Source: Prorocentrum cordatum
Taxonomy: Eukaryota; Sar; Dinophyceae; Prorocentrales; Prorocentraceae
DNA length: 64,000 bases
Reading direction: 5' to 3'
Assembly (NCBI GenBank): GCA_963575745.1
Contig: CAUYUJ010011248.1
Location: 1-64,000, forward strand
Within the stretch, counting starts at the first letter, position 1. Each line of letters opens with the position of its first letter. A model generated the notes under the pieces. The model saw only the letters and a program-made list of their open reading frames with translations, had not been told where the DNA came from and searched no databases. Positions 37,984 to 48,212 of this stretch are shown piece by piece. A program made the position numbers and the translations under genes.

Positions 37984-39988
37984 CGGTGGAAACGGTGGAA
38001 GCGGCATGGGCTCCGACGACACCCACAACAGCACGCAGGGACTTGGGACCTCGCCTCCGCAGCGACCCCTCGGTCCCACCAACAGGGCAGATAGGATACG
38101 GCAAGCCCCGCGAATCAATTTCGGAAGATGGGCACTGGTACTGGGACGGAACCCCCCAGAGGATGAACGCATGAAGAGGGGACCTGAACGGTTCCCGGTA
38201 GGGCTGCTCACCGCGGCCGTCCGAGACATCGCAGCCGATCTGGTAATTTCCAGAAGCACCTATCTCGGCGAACGTGTAGCGGATGAGACGGGAGTCACCT
38301 TTGCCCTCGCAGGCCCAGATGCCTGGGATCAGATCAAAGCAGTAGTCACGGAGCGCAGGAACCAGCCTCAGGGGAGCGCCGCCCCAACAATCCTTGTGGT
38401 AGATGCCCTTGCTCAACGCATGGATGCCGCCCTGACGGCAGCCACCGCCGCGGGTAGCCCATGCTGTCTCGTCGCCCTGGCCACCGAGGGAGTGCCATCC
38501 CCTGGAGGACCGGATCCGGTCGAGCTTGCAGCCCTGGCAAACGCGCAGTGGGGATACCGAGCCGCCAGCAAAATTACCCATCTCGTGCCGATTGGACACC
38601 CCTACCGAACAGGCAAGCCCAGCCCACCAATGCAACAACTCTTCGCCGCTCAATACGACCTAGAGGGGAGGGCACTGCGCACGATCCTACCCCCGTCAAT
38701 AGTTGTGCACTGGGGTGGGAGGAATGGGGACACCTCTGATGCGCTACACATCATAACCCCTGAGAGCGGCAATGACGGCGTCGTTGCGCAGATCATGAGG
38801 TGGAGGGACGAACTAGGGCGATCCCACAACGGGATGATCGCAGCCGACTGGGCCACCACGAGAGTGCAACTCCCCCGGGACGAGGTCCTGAGATGCCAGG
38901 GGCTCGAGATGCTCTTCCACCAAGTTCTCCGCTGCAGAGCAGCGAGACCCACGAGCTGTGGAGACGGCATACGTGCCCCCCTGGATAACCTGCAGGCGGC
39001 AGCTCAAACCACCATGCTGGCCTACCAGACGGCGTGCGTCTGGAGAACACACGAGACAAGCGACTCTGTGCACATCCCAGTTCCCCCCAGGGCGATCTGC
39101 ATAGCCCACTCTGTCGCCTCCGCAACAGCTGGAGCTATGGGACACAGAGTCGGAATTTGCGGGACGGGGCTTCTCCTGATCTCCACTCCAGAAAGGATTG
39201 CCGCCCCCGTCTTGAGGCACTTCCGGGACGAGCTTCCGCGGGTCTTTGGGGACGCCTCCTCCTCCATGGCACTAGGACCGCGCCGCATCCTCCTGGAAGG
39301 ACCCTGGGATGGAGGACCCTCATTTGTGCGCCTCTCTGACCCCGAGGACGGCTTCCACCTCAGATGGAATCTCGCGGACATGGGACAAACACGGCCTGAG
39401 GACGTCCTGCAAGCCGTAGAGGCCACGACTGGTCCTGGCACGGTCGAACAGGTTTCCACCGTGTACGCCTGGTTCCCAGATGTCTCTGACTACAGATACA
39501 TGACGCAAGTTCGCATGCGCTTAGCTGCGGCCGACGCCATGGCAGCAGCCTTCGTGGGCACCAGTTGTATAGTGATCGGAGCCCAGACTGTCAGGATCTT
39601 CCCTGCCACACCTAGCAGGGACCCCATGCACAGAGCGGCTGCGACATCCAGGGAACTGCAAGAGCATGTGGACGCGCTGGCCAGCATCTCTGCACGACAA
39701 GCCCCCAGACGCGCCATTCAGCCCCAAGTCCTCGAGATCACCACTCTCGACAGACACGGGGCGCAGCTTGGAGAAATTCGCCCACGCAACATGCGCCCTG
39801 ACGCCTGGCTCCCTGGACACAGCACGCTTCGGCTCTTTTCTGCATCGGTTGGCTCGGCGAACGCCCAGCTACTAACTCGACTCTGGCCACTCCCGGATGG
39901 CCCGGACGGTACCTCGCACCCAGCCATACCAGAGCTGCCCCACCTATCATCACGGGGGACTGGCTCCGAGAGAACGCTAGGGCGATGA
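37958..39988 (+). CDS. Large-element ORF, unknown function
   Basis: A 676-residue frame from ATG 37958, overlapping the end of the RING frame by 26 bp. The first 60 residues are Gly/Pro-rich; the rest is compact with many hydrophobic strands (TILVVDALAQRMDAAL, CCLVALATEGVPSPGG, GTSCIVIGAQTVRIFP). No family, zinc site or catalytic motif is recognised. The stop at 39986-39988 overlaps an ATG at 39985 that opens only a short frame. The next long frame (40031) is in the same phase, so the two could be one product separated by an acquired stop. Confidence 0.5.
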   Translation: MEVDGAPPDGGNGGSGMGSDDTHNSTQGLGTSPPQRPLGPTNRADRIRQAPRINFGRWALVLGRNPPEDERMKRGPERFPVGLLTAAVRDIAADLVISRSTYLGERVADETGVTFALAGPDAWDQIKAVVTERRNQPQGSAAPTILVVDALAQRMDAALTAATAAGSPCCLVALATEGVPSPGGPDPVELAALANAQWGYRAASKITHLVPIGHPYRTGKPSPPMQQLFAAQYDLEGRALRTILPPSIVVHWGGRNGDTSDALHIITPESGNDGVVAQIMRWRDELGRSHNGMIAADWATTRVQLPRDEVLRCQGLEMLFHQVLRCRAARPTSCGDGIRAPLDNLQAAAQTTMLAYQTACVWRTHETSDSVHIPVPPRAICIAHSVASATAGAMGHRVGICGTGLLLISTPERIAAPVLRHFRDELPRVFGDASSSMALGPRRILLEGPWDGGPSFVRLSDPEDGFHLRWNLADMGQTRPEDVLQAVEATTGPGTVEQVSTVYAWFPDVSDYRYMTQVRMRLAAADAMAAAFVGTSCIVIGAQTVRIFPATPSRDPMHRAAATSRELQEHVDALASISARQAPRRAIQPQVLEITTLDRHGAQLGEIRPRNMRPDAWLPGHSTLRLFSASVGSANAQLLTRLWPLPDGPDGTSHPAIPELPHLSSRGTGSERTLGR

Positions 39989-40030
39989 GCAGGAGCGCGC
40001 CCAATACGGTACCTAGCATGTCGCAGGGAA

Positions 40031-43000
40031 GTGGCCTACGGGACTACGAAAACCGTCCCACAGCCCGGAGAATACCTACTCGCCGCGATAGCAGCCGGCG
40101 GGGCCGTTGAGGTCACCACGAGCGGTGAGGCAGGTTTCCTGTTCACTTCGGTCCCCACCTGGGTGACGGTGCTCCTCCCTGCGGACGCGGACATTAGGGC
40201 AGCCACGAGGGGTGCTGACAGACCACAAGCGAGACTCAAACTTCAGCTTGCCGCGGGCCCCATCCACGTTGCACGCCTGGACTCTGCCCCTGCAGCTACA
40301 CCAACCCCCGCTTCAGTGGGGCTGAGGGTCCATGCTCCCTCCCAGCAGCCATTCCCTAGACGTACTTCGGCTTCACTCAACCCACTCCCTGGGCCCGCCA
40401 GACCCACTCACTTTCCGGAGCTCGCCGAGGTACAAGTGCGTGCGTGCAGGCCGCCCCCGGCCGAACTGGTAAGAGCCGACGAAGATGCGGTCCGCGTCGC
40501 GCGGGGTATGCTGGGTAGATATGCCGCCGTGGTCCCGGAGCAAGCTGTGCACGACATGGCGCGCGGCGTCCAACGCCGGATCGCCTTCGAAATCCGCAGA
40601 CAACTCGAGGGCCGGCCCATACAGAGGTACAACTGGGACATGTTCGCCGCCATCTGGATCCTGCAGCTAGCCAATCCGGGGAGCCTGGACGGAGACCACG
40701 TTTGGCAGCTCATACGAGAGCTTGGGATCCGAGAAGAAGTCACGAGGCAACTCCCTTTCACCCAGTGGCTCGCGCCTGAGCCTGATGGCACCTACTCAGC
40801 CCACCAGCCCTGGCTCGAGGTCCCTGGATCCAGAGGTGCAGACGTTGACGCCACCACTGCGCTCCCAATCCCGGAAAGCGTCTCGAATGCCCTGGACGCC
40901 CGGATCAACAGGCTGTCTAACCTACACTGGGAGGAGCGGCAGCGCCACGACCCCGGAAGAGTCACCCGGGGACGGAGAGGCACCTCACAGACCCCCAGAA
41001 CCGCTGGAGCGGGGGACAGGCCCATGGACAACCCAGGTATGAGCCAACGCAGAAGCCGCAGTCGGGCGAACAATGAGACGGACGTGGCAGGCATGCAAGC
41101 AGGTGATGCCAGATCACCTACTGCGACAGGCCCTAGACCGCCAGCCGCACCTGCAAGCCCCGGGCTCCCCACTTCGGTGACACCACAGGCTTGCGCAAAC
41201 CCCAGCGGAGGGGCCAACGACAACCCGGCACTCACCGCACAGGGAGTGCAACCTCGGCGGCAGATGGCACCACACGAGCAAAGTACGGCACCACCCTCCG
41301 TGGCCAGACCGGCCGGCGAAGGAGTAACGGACGATGGCGCTACCTGGGTTGACAACAGCGTCCAACTCCCACCCCGGGCGACCTCTGCGAACCCCGCGAC
41401 ACCCAGAGAAGGACCAGTACGGTCACACGCCCCGGTCTGCGCCGCCACGCCGAGCCCGGGCGTAGGCGAAGTCCCCTCCACAGCCTGCAACGGTGCTGAA
41501 ACTGTGGGGCGAGATAGCTCTGACCCCGCGGAACCTCCCGAGAGACAAATCGGCGTGAACACCCCTGGGGGCCCACGGATCTCCCAGGATGAAGCATGCG
41601 CCAACGCGGAGCTGCGCTCGACTGGAAGGTGTGGAGCCGCGACTCTCGACAGCACAGAGGAGGCTCGGGGTACGGCCCCGGCTGCCAGCACTGCGGACGC
41701 GGGGGGTGCGGCGTGCAGCGAGGACGCAATTCCGCGGGCCCCCGCGGATGCGGCGACAGTCCAGAGCAGGAGACCGCCGCCGGGCACGGCGCCTAGTACT
41801 TGCAACGACCCCCTGGGGCGAGGAGACATGCCACGAGCTGGGCCTGAGCTCCCCCCATGCATGGACGCGGACTGGAGACGGGAATATGAAGTCATGGCGC
41901 GTGCGCCCAGATTGGCGCAGGTGCACGCCTCAGACGGCACAGGCGCCCCCCCCTCCGAAGTCGAATGGAACCAAGTGCTCAGTGTGATCGCACGGGCTGC
42001 AGCGATACCCCAGCTGGACAATGCCGTCAGAGACCTTCACCAAGAGCTTGGACTCGCCACGCGAATCCCAGACGCCTTCGGCGCCTACTGGACTACCCAC
42101 CCACCTCCGGGTACGCGCAACCCCGCCGGTAGGAGGATAAACTCACGCCAAGCAGCGCTGACTGCAGACGCGGCTTGCGCTCAGCTGAGGCAACTCGCAG
42201 GCGGGCCGGCCTCTCGCTCGGACAGTGCGTCGGCGCCAGACGCCCCCTTTCAGAGCCTGACGCCAGCCATGCTCCGCACCATCCTGCGCGCGGGCGCGGG
42301 CCCCCCTTTCTCGGACGAGAGGGGCCAGCTCCTGAGCGAGACCGTGGAGGCCTCTCCAAGGAACCTACGCAGCACCGGTAGCGCCGCCCGGCGTGCCGGC
42401 ACGCCCAGACCTGCACGTGCCCCGGCCGGCACTGCCGTGAGCACAGCCGATGGCGGGCAAACCAGGCGTGCCCGACATCGAAGCTCGACCGGACTGCGAC
42501 CGGTAGCGCCCAGCACCCAGCCCCAGACTACCGCCGCTGACAGAGCTCGTGGGAGTCCGGCCCGCCGGCCACCCAGAGGCAGGAATGACGGCACACGCAG
42601 GACCACACTACGCGGTGTGACACGACGCAGGGCTGCGGGCAACGCAGACAGGGAAAGGTCCACCCGACCAGACAGCAGACCTCCCCACCCAAGAACTCTG
42701 GTCGACCTTTGGGAACGCTCCCGCGCTGGGGAGGGCCCCCCCACAGGGGTCACAGGGAGAGGTACCACAAGGCGGGCGTCCAGACCGGCGAGTGCGGAGG
42801 GCGCACGGACCCGCAGGCCGCGGCCCCGTCCCACTGTCTTCTCACCAGACGAGCCCACGGCCGCCCCCCAGCCTGCCGATGTGCTTCAGCAGGTTTGGGA
42901 GCGACATAGGGACGGGCGAACTGGCCTCTCCCCAGTCGCACCTGCAGATACGACGCTTGCTGCGTATCAGGCTGCGGGCTTGGACAACACACATATCATC

Positions 43001-43351
43001 AACACACTGAGGACTCTCCAGCAGGATGGCCTCGTCTCCAGCGTCTCCCCCGACGGCACATGGAACATCGCGGGACACCTCAGGCCCCACCCTATCAGCG
43101 ATCCCAGACATGGGGAAGACTGGACGTATGACTTCACCCAGCAGACGAGGGCACGCATAGTCAACCCCCGACCTGGCCCGAGTGCCACCGTGGGAGCAAG
43201 TCTTCATATTGTATCACTCTTCGATGAATGGGGCCTGACGAGACTGGCGGTAGGCGACCTCCTAGCCAAAGTCGCCGCGACTTCTCGGTTCAGATCCTCC
43301 GCTTTCGTCGAGTTCAGCGACGAAGCTGCAGCTCGAGTGGAGAGGCGTTGA
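40031..43351 (+). CDS. Large-element ORF: disordered region plus N-terminal part of a cytosine-5 DNA methyltransferase
   Basis: A 1106-residue frame open from a GTG in the same phase as the previous frame. Residues 1-300 are partly compact; 320-620 and 740-930 are Pro/Ala/Arg-rich and probably disordered. Around 950-1040 is a segment with a winged-helix-like pattern (IINTLRTLQQDGLVSSVSPD). Residues about 1056-1104 read LHIVSLFDEWGLTRLAVGDL, then FVEFSDEAAARVER. This matches motif I and the following acidic strand of DNMT3-type cytosine-5 methyltransferases (SLFDG...; SE/D...). The rest of the domain continues in the next frame; the join is about 43340. DNMT-bearing retrotransposons are known from Symbiodinium and Klebsormidium. 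Confidence 0.65.
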   Translation: MAYGTTKTVPQPGEYLLAAIAAGGAVEVTTSGEAGFLFTSVPTWVTVLLPADADIRAATRGADRPQARLKLQLAAGPIHVARLDSAPAATPTPASVGLRVHAPSQQPFPRRTSASLNPLPGPARPTHFPELAEVQVRACRPPPAELVRADEDAVRVARGMLGRYAAVVPEQAVHDMARGVQRRIAFEIRRQLEGRPIQRYNWDMFAAIWILQLANPGSLDGDHVWQLIRELGIREEVTRQLPFTQWLAPEPDGTYSAHQPWLEVPGSRGADVDATTALPIPESVSNALDARINRLSNLHWEERQRHDPGRVTRGRRGTSQTPRTAGAGDRPMDNPGMSQRRSRSRANNETDVAGMQAGDARSPTATGPRPPAAPASPGLPTSVTPQACANPSGGANDNPALTAQGVQPRRQMAPHEQSTAPPSVARPAGEGVTDDGATWVDNSVQLPPRATSANPATPREGPVRSHAPVCAATPSPGVGEVPSTACNGAETVGRDSSDPAEPPERQIGVNTPGGPRISQDEACANAELRSTGRCGAATLDSTEEARGTAPAASTADAGGAACSEDAIPRAPADAATVQSRRPPPGTAPSTCNDPLGRGDMPRAGPELPPCMDADWRREYEVMARAPRLAQVHASDGTGAPPSEVEWNQVLSVIARAAAIPQLDNAVRDLHQELGLATRIPDAFGAYWTTHPPPGTRNPAGRRINSRQAALTADAACAQLRQLAGGPASRSDSASAPDAPFQSLTPAMLRTILRAGAGPPFSDERGQLLSETVEASPRNLRSTGSAARRAGTPRPARAPAGTAVSTADGGQTRRARHRSSTGLRPVAPSTQPQTTAADRARGSPARRPPRGRNDGTRRTTLRGVTRRRAAGNADRERSTRPDSRPPHPRTLVDLWERSRAGEGPPTGVTGRGTTRRASRPASAEGARTRRPRPRPTVFSPDEPTAAPQPADVLQQVWERHRDGRTGLSPVAPADTTLAAYQAAGLDNTHIINTLRTLQQDGLVSSVSPDGTWNIAGHLRPHPISDPRHGEDWTYDFTQQTRARIVNPRPGPSATVGASLHIVSLFDEWGLTRLAVGDLLAKVAATSRFRSSAFVEFSDEAAARVERR

Positions 43352-44546
43352 GACCGTGACGGTGCCACGCGCTTTGATGGAGGACCCCCACACATATAGG
43401 TTGGGAGCTGATGTATGGGACCTCCTGAGAGAGGACGACGGCCGGAGTCCCTGGAGCGACCACCTCAGAACCCTGGACCCTGGAAGCTTACTCGCCATCA
43501 CAGCGGGGCTCCCAGGTGCCAGCCTTTCTGCAGCCAGCCAGCACGGAGGACTAGATGGACTTGCGGGTTCCCAGACAGTGCAGTTCTTCGCCGTGCCTCT
43601 CCTGTGGAACGCCGCCCGCAGACTCCGTCCGGACGTCCACGTCATAATATGCTGCGAATGTCCAGCCACCGTCCTACAGGCACACAAGCAGGCAATGTGC
43701 ACTGCACTGGGGGAGCTCCCCCCAGACTGGGCAGTCCGCATTGATTCTGCGCCCGCAGTCGCCAGCCCGAGAGACCGATTGTGGTTCAGTAATTGCCCTC
43801 CCGCGGATGACCTAGTTACGTACCCTCGGCTCCCCAGTCCCTGGGAAAGGCAATGGACATACAGACCGGACGGGCACATCCCTCCCTGGACCCAGTCCAA
43901 GGCTCCTGCCAACGCCCTGGAGGCAATAGTCCCTTGCAGTTACCAGACACATCCCTTCTGTTTGCTATGCAATGGGGACAGCAGCCACAGATGGCTCCTC
44001 CGCACCCTCGTCGACAGCAGGAATTGCATCAATAACATTCTTCAAGAGACCGGAGCCGAGCGTAACTTCCAGGGCTGCGCGGAAGGACTGACGCTCGTCT
44101 GTCACGGAAGAGAGCGAGAGAGCCTCGCCAGCGAAGGAAAAGCGAGGGCCTGGGCGGGCTGGCTCCTGGCCCACGGCAGAGAACACGGACTCAGGATCCC
44201 ATCTCCGGAGGAGCGGGCCCGAGCAGTGGGCCTGGGCGCTTACTATCGGTCCCTGGACATCAGTGGAAGGAGACTCTACGATGCCGTGGGGACCCACCTT
44301 GACCCGGGAAGCCTCCAGCGCAGATTTGCGACCGCCATCCTTGATTGGAGCAGGAGCGAGAACATCTCCGGCTGCCAGCACGAAGCTCCGACAGAGGGCC
44401 ATATCTGGGCCGCATGGAGACAGGCGCGCAGCTTCGCTGACAGAAACTGCCCTTGGGCGCCGCTCGCCGGGAACCCCTGTCCAGGCGACGTAGTCCGAGC
44501 CAGGCTGCAGCAACAGCTCCTAGATCAAGGGTTGCCGTTCCCCTAG
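43341..44546 (+). pseudogene. Cytosine-5 DNA methyltransferase domain, C-terminal part, catalytic Cys replaced
   Basis: This frame is offset from the upstream one; read from about 43341 (RGVETVTVPR) it continues the methyltransferase directly. Visible parts: GADVWDLL (motif II/III region); ITAGLPGASLSAASQHGGL, which aligns with motif IV, where the catalytic Pro-Cys is expected but Pro-Gly is found (Gly codon 43515-43517); VHVIICCECPAT at motif VI (Glu kept, Asn-Val lost); PRDRLWFSN at motif VIII; and a C-terminal YRSLDISGRRLYDAVG in the position of motifs IX-X. Cysteine-5 transfer chemistry needs the missing Cys, so this copy is predicted inactive. Calling the family from motif order is reasonably safe; subfamily DNMT3-like is an inference. 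Confidence 0.65.
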
Positions 44547-46564
44547 ACTCGCCTGAAGACCCAGGGGCGCTTCACCTCGCCCTTGGGTCTCCCCCGCTGA
44601 CGAATCTCGTTCCGGGGGCGAGAACCAGAGCTTGGCAACTAGCCTGCTCCTCCCTGAGTCGCGCCCTCGCCCTGCACAGTAACCATGCCGTCCGGCGACC
44701 GCGAGCCCTTTGGGCTTCCTTACACACTACCTCCTGGAGCAACCCCACCTGGGCGGACCTCTGCGGGGACCTTTCCCTTCGGTCACTGATCGATGCCATC
44801 TCCAACGCCGCGCAGGCCGGTTCACTCAAGGTGGGCTGTTGGAACGTTAGGTACCTCAAAAGCACGACTGCTCACAAGAACATGATTAAACACGCCTTCT
44901 TGACGCAGATGACCACCAACGGTAGGATCGGACTCATTCAGGAGACCCACTGGACAGAGCACGAGGCGGCCGTCTGGTCCACCATGTTTCACGCCCGCAC
45001 GCTTGTCGCCTCTCCAGCCTACAGTGGACCAGCCGGGGGGTGCGCCGGCGGAGTGGCGATCATCATTCCTCGCGGCACCACACTCCTCCGGGCGGAAGAC
45101 CTCGTCCCCGGATGTGCCGTTGCAGCCACCATCAGCCGAGGTGACAGCATCTGCCGCCTGTTCTCGGTGTACCTCCCACCTTCTAGGAAAGCCGAAACCA
45201 TTGACGCCACCAGACAGGTCATCGAAAGGTGGGACGACACCCCTACATACTGGGGAGGGGACGTCAACATCCAGTTGGACAATCCCAGGGACGGTGAAAC
45301 AGACGAGGCAGCGGCCCTCGCTGACCTGCTCTCACTGACTGGTTCAAGCGTCTGCCATTGCGACGGCCCCACCAGAGTGGACGCGGACAATGAATCACAG
45401 ATCGACATCGTTGCCTGCCCCTTTCGTCAGCTCGGTGCCTACGGGGTCAGAAAGGCTTGGAAACCCTCAGTCTCCGACCACGCCATCCTGTACATGGAGC
45501 CGCAGGGCGCCCCCAGAACTCGCCGAGACAACACCATTCGCGCGGGCGATCTCCGCCTACTTCCAAGCGAGGCGCACGCTGAATTAAGGACTCTGTACTC
45601 CTTTCTCGAGCGCACCTTCGGGTTGCCGGACATCGATCTGACCGGCCTCCTACAACCCGCCGACTGGGTCCGCCCGGCCACCCCAGGTCAATTCCCAGCC
45701 AGTCACTGCGACAACGACGACGGCGAAGGAGAACGAGAGCAGGAACCCTCCACTCCTCCCCCGGCCCCTAATCCGGGTGATGACCACACCGTCCCGCTTC
45801 TGCCCGCCCTCCTCACGCTTGGTCGCCACGCTCTGTCAGCCGCAATACAGGACTGGTGGAAGAAGTGGCGCAGAAGCAAAACCAACCTCTCGCCAGGGAC
45901 CCTGCTAGCGGCTGCGGCAAGAGCGGACTCCACGACGCGCCCGGTGGGAGCGCTTGCTGCCTGGCTCGCTGAATACGAGTGGGACGGCAGCGACTTGACA
46001 CCTCAGCAGGCTGCCCTCTGGCTGCGAAGGTGGGGCAATGACGCAGCGCAGAGACGCGCCGCCCGCCTCGCGCCCGCGCAAGGGGGCCCTGGAGTGGAAC
46101 GCCCCGCGCTTGCCTCTCACTACCGGACGGGACGAGAAATCTTCGTCAGGGCGCATGCCATCCTCGGGGTGCGCGACGAAGACGGAAGCTGGAAGGAGCG
46201 CACCAAGGAAGTAGACGACGTCCTATGGCGGAGCTGGAGTCCGATCTGGCAAACCGCCCCTCCTCTCCCCCCTACAGCGGACTGCATCCTAATCGAGTAT
46301 TTCAGGCAAAAGGACACGGGGCACTTCCCACACTCTCCCAGCCCACAGTGGGGCAGGATCGCCTCCCTCGTGCTGGGGCCTAGCGGCAGCGCCCCCGGTG
46401 TTGACGGAGAGCCGCGCGAGCTGTATCATCCCGGTGCGCGCCTTGTTGCTGGACTCCTCGCTCAAGCCTGGTACGCCGCGGCGCTGAACCCAGGGCTCCT
46501 GGACCTGGTCCTTGGCCCCTTCCGTCGACCTTCTGGTCTGGATCGGCAAGAAACCGGCCGCTGA
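44453..46564 (+). CDS. APE-type endonuclease and start of reverse transcriptase (non-LTR retrotransposon)
   Basis: A 703-residue frame open from a TTG, overlapping the methyltransferase frame. Residues about 125-347 form an exonuclease-endonuclease-phosphatase domain with the key motifs present: GCWNVRYL (Asn), LIQETHW (Glu), GGDVNIQ (Asp, Asn), SQIDIVA (Asp) and SDHAIL (Asp-His). Such domains nick target DNA for target-primed reverse transcription. Residues 400-650 are a linker. Near 645, SGSAPGVDGEPRELYHPG matches the start of reverse transcriptase domains of LINE elements. The frame is lost near 46530, after which RT sequence continues in another phase. The endonuclease itself looks intact. 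Confidence 0.85.
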   Translation: MGAARREPLSRRRSPSQAAATAPRSRVAVPLDSPEDPGALHLALGSPPLTNLVPGARTRAWQLACSSLSRALALHSNHAVRRPRALWASLHTTSWSNPTWADLCGDLSLRSLIDAISNAAQAGSLKVGCWNVRYLKSTTAHKNMIKHAFLTQMTTNGRIGLIQETHWTEHEAAVWSTMFHARTLVASPAYSGPAGGCAGGVAIIIPRGTTLLRAEDLVPGCAVAATISRGDSICRLFSVYLPPSRKAETIDATRQVIERWDDTPTYWGGDVNIQLDNPRDGETDEAAALADLLSLTGSSVCHCDGPTRVDADNESQIDIVACPFRQLGAYGVRKAWKPSVSDHAILYMEPQGAPRTRRDNTIRAGDLRLLPSEAHAELRTLYSFLERTFGLPDIDLTGLLQPADWVRPATPGQFPASHCDNDDGEGEREQEPSTPPPAPNPGDDHTVPLLPALLTLGRHALSAAIQDWWKKWRRSKTNLSPGTLLAAAARADSTTRPVGALAAWLAEYEWDGSDLTPQQAALWLRRWGNDAAQRRAARLAPAQGGPGVERPALASHYRTGREIFVRAHAILGVRDEDGSWKERTKEVDDVLWRSWSPIWQTAPPLPPTADCILIEYFRQKDTGHFPHSPSPQWGRIASLVLGPSGSAPGVDGEPRELYHPGARLVAGLLAQAWYAAALNPGLLDLVLGPFRRPSGLDRQETGR

Positions 46565-46690
46565 GCGTCCCAACGACATGCGCCCCTTGCAGCTCCTACG
46601 GAGACTGCATGGAGCGACCATTGCCGATTGCCTTGGCCCCGTGATCGAACCCGTGCTTAGCCCCAATCAAGCTGCCAAGCGCGGTGGGCA
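46512..46690 (+). pseudogene. Reverse transcriptase fragment in shifted frame
   Basis: In this phase the sequence reads LLVWIGKKPAAERPNDMRPL, then RRLHGATIADCLGPVIEP. It corresponds to the R-P-x-x-L segment between the finger and palm of LINE reverse transcriptases. It bridges the end of the endonuclease frame and the start of the main RT frame, with frame changes near 46530 and 46680. Confidence 0.6.
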
Positions 46691-48177
46691 ATGCGGTCAC
46701 CTACCACCTTGCCCTGGATCCCGTCACCGACACCGAACCTGGGCCCTCCTGGACCGCCCTGCTTGGCGCGCACCAAGAAGCTGTGGACCGCTATATACTG
46801 GACGCCGCTCGGCAACTAGGCCCTGCCCCGAGCACGGCTGTTCTCTTCTGCGATCAAAACAAAGCTTTCGAGCGCATATCCCTGCAATGGATGGGGCAGC
46901 TGGCGAGGCGTTGGCAACTCCCGACCTGGCCCCTGCACTCCGTGGACTGCCTCGTCGGCAGCAGGAGCGTGCGCACCTGCAAGGGTAGGTACAAAAGCAG
47001 AATAAGGAAGCTCTTACGGTCCATCGGAATGGGAGGCACCGCCTCCCCGCTCCTCTGGTGCCTAGGATACGACCCTCTCATCAGTGCCCTGGCCGACATC
47101 ACCGGGGCGGACGATCCGACTTACGTGGGTGACCTCGCTGCCCTATTGGGCGCCACCGCCCAATCACTGCGTGCCGGCATCGCCTTGCCCTGGCTCGCAA
47201 GAGCGGCGGGGCTCCTCGTCGAAGCCCGCCAGTGCAGGGGCATTGCAGCCCCATCCGGTATCAACATCAGACAGCACCTGGACAACGCCCCGGTGGACTT
47301 CAGCGATAATGGCACCACCGCAACTGTTACAGACCTGCCTGCCGGACTCCTCCTGGACATGATCAGGCGCGCCGCCGGCCCCAGCATTGCGGCTCAGTGT
47401 TCTCCCTGGAGCAGCCCATGCAATTGCAAATTTAAAGCCGCCCTGGCCCCCGCCAGCAACCACGATTGGTGGAGACGCACCATGGACTACACCCCTTTTG
47501 GCTCATCCGCCGTCCGTCCTCAGTGGCCCTATTTCGGCGCCTGCGTCGTATCTCGGGCCGCCGAAGGGGAAAGCTTACCGCCCAGGGGGAGAATGACAAA
47601 AGGGCAATTCGACGCCCTCGTTGCCGGCACCTGGGGCAAACCTCTCCCCAAACTGCGGGACCGGGCCATGGCCCTGCACCTTGCAAGCGTGTCTCCCACC
47701 AGAACCGCCCTCGCCTGGAACACCTACCTCATCGCGCTCATCCCGTACCCATTCCACTACTCCCTCCCTGACACCGTGCAAGAAAGGGCACTCCGGGCAC
47801 ACCAGCGGGTAGCCCTTGGTCTTGCCTCCGCCTCCTGGATCCCAGACAACATCCTCACTGGTCTGGGCATCCGCTTCCAAGTCCCTGGCTGCTCCAAATG
47901 CCCGGTTGCCGCCTCGCGCGCGATCGCGGCCAGGGCGCGCGCCCTTGACGACCTGTGGGGGCCCCTACAGGCGAGGCACAAGGCAGGGAGAAGGTGGAAC
48001 AAACTCGTGAAATGGGCGCGGGAATTCGCCCCTCGGGATGAGCCACGCAGGCCCGGCTCCAAGGTGCTGACCGACGCCAGGGCCGCTGACCTTTTCAATC
48101 GTGCCATGAGAGAGCCCCCATCGGCGCCGGGCTCGTTACTTCGGACGCGTAGTATACGCGTTACTTCGGACGCGTAG
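46684..48177 (+). pseudogene. Reverse transcriptase palm and thumb, catalytic motif C altered
   Basis: A 497-residue frame from a GTG. Motif A is present as FCDQNKAFERISL (Asp conserved) and motif B as GMGGTASPLLW. Motif C, normally Y-x-D-D, reads YVGDLA at 47122-47136: the first Asp is Gly (codon GGT 47128-47130). This should abolish polymerisation by this copy. Thumb-like sequence follows to about residue 450 (CSKCPVAASRAIAARARALDDLW). The end of the frame runs into a 25-bp tandem duplication at 48133-48182 that forces a stop. Confidence 0.75.
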
Positions 48178-48182
48178 TATAC
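48133..48182. repeat. 25-bp exact tandem duplication disrupting the RT frame
   Basis: Two adjacent identical 25-bp units, each starting CGTTACTTCGGACGC and ending TAGTATACG. Because 25 is not a multiple of three the duplication shifts the frame and leads to the stop at 48175-48177. With one unit the frame would read on through RRDLDATPLARGELL before another stop. Confidence 0.9.
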
Positions 48183-48212
48183 GTCGCGACCTGGACGCAA
48201 CTCCACTGGCAC

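Noticed and set aside
39983-40100. ATGA stop-start overlap suggesting coupled translation
   Set aside because: The frame opened by the ATG at 39985 ends after about 40 residues; the following long frame is in a different phase.
40792-42021. 409-aa antisense frame opposite the disordered region of the 40031 frame
   Set aside because: It is a shadow of the GC-rich sense frame; the sense frame leads into a recognised methyltransferase domain.
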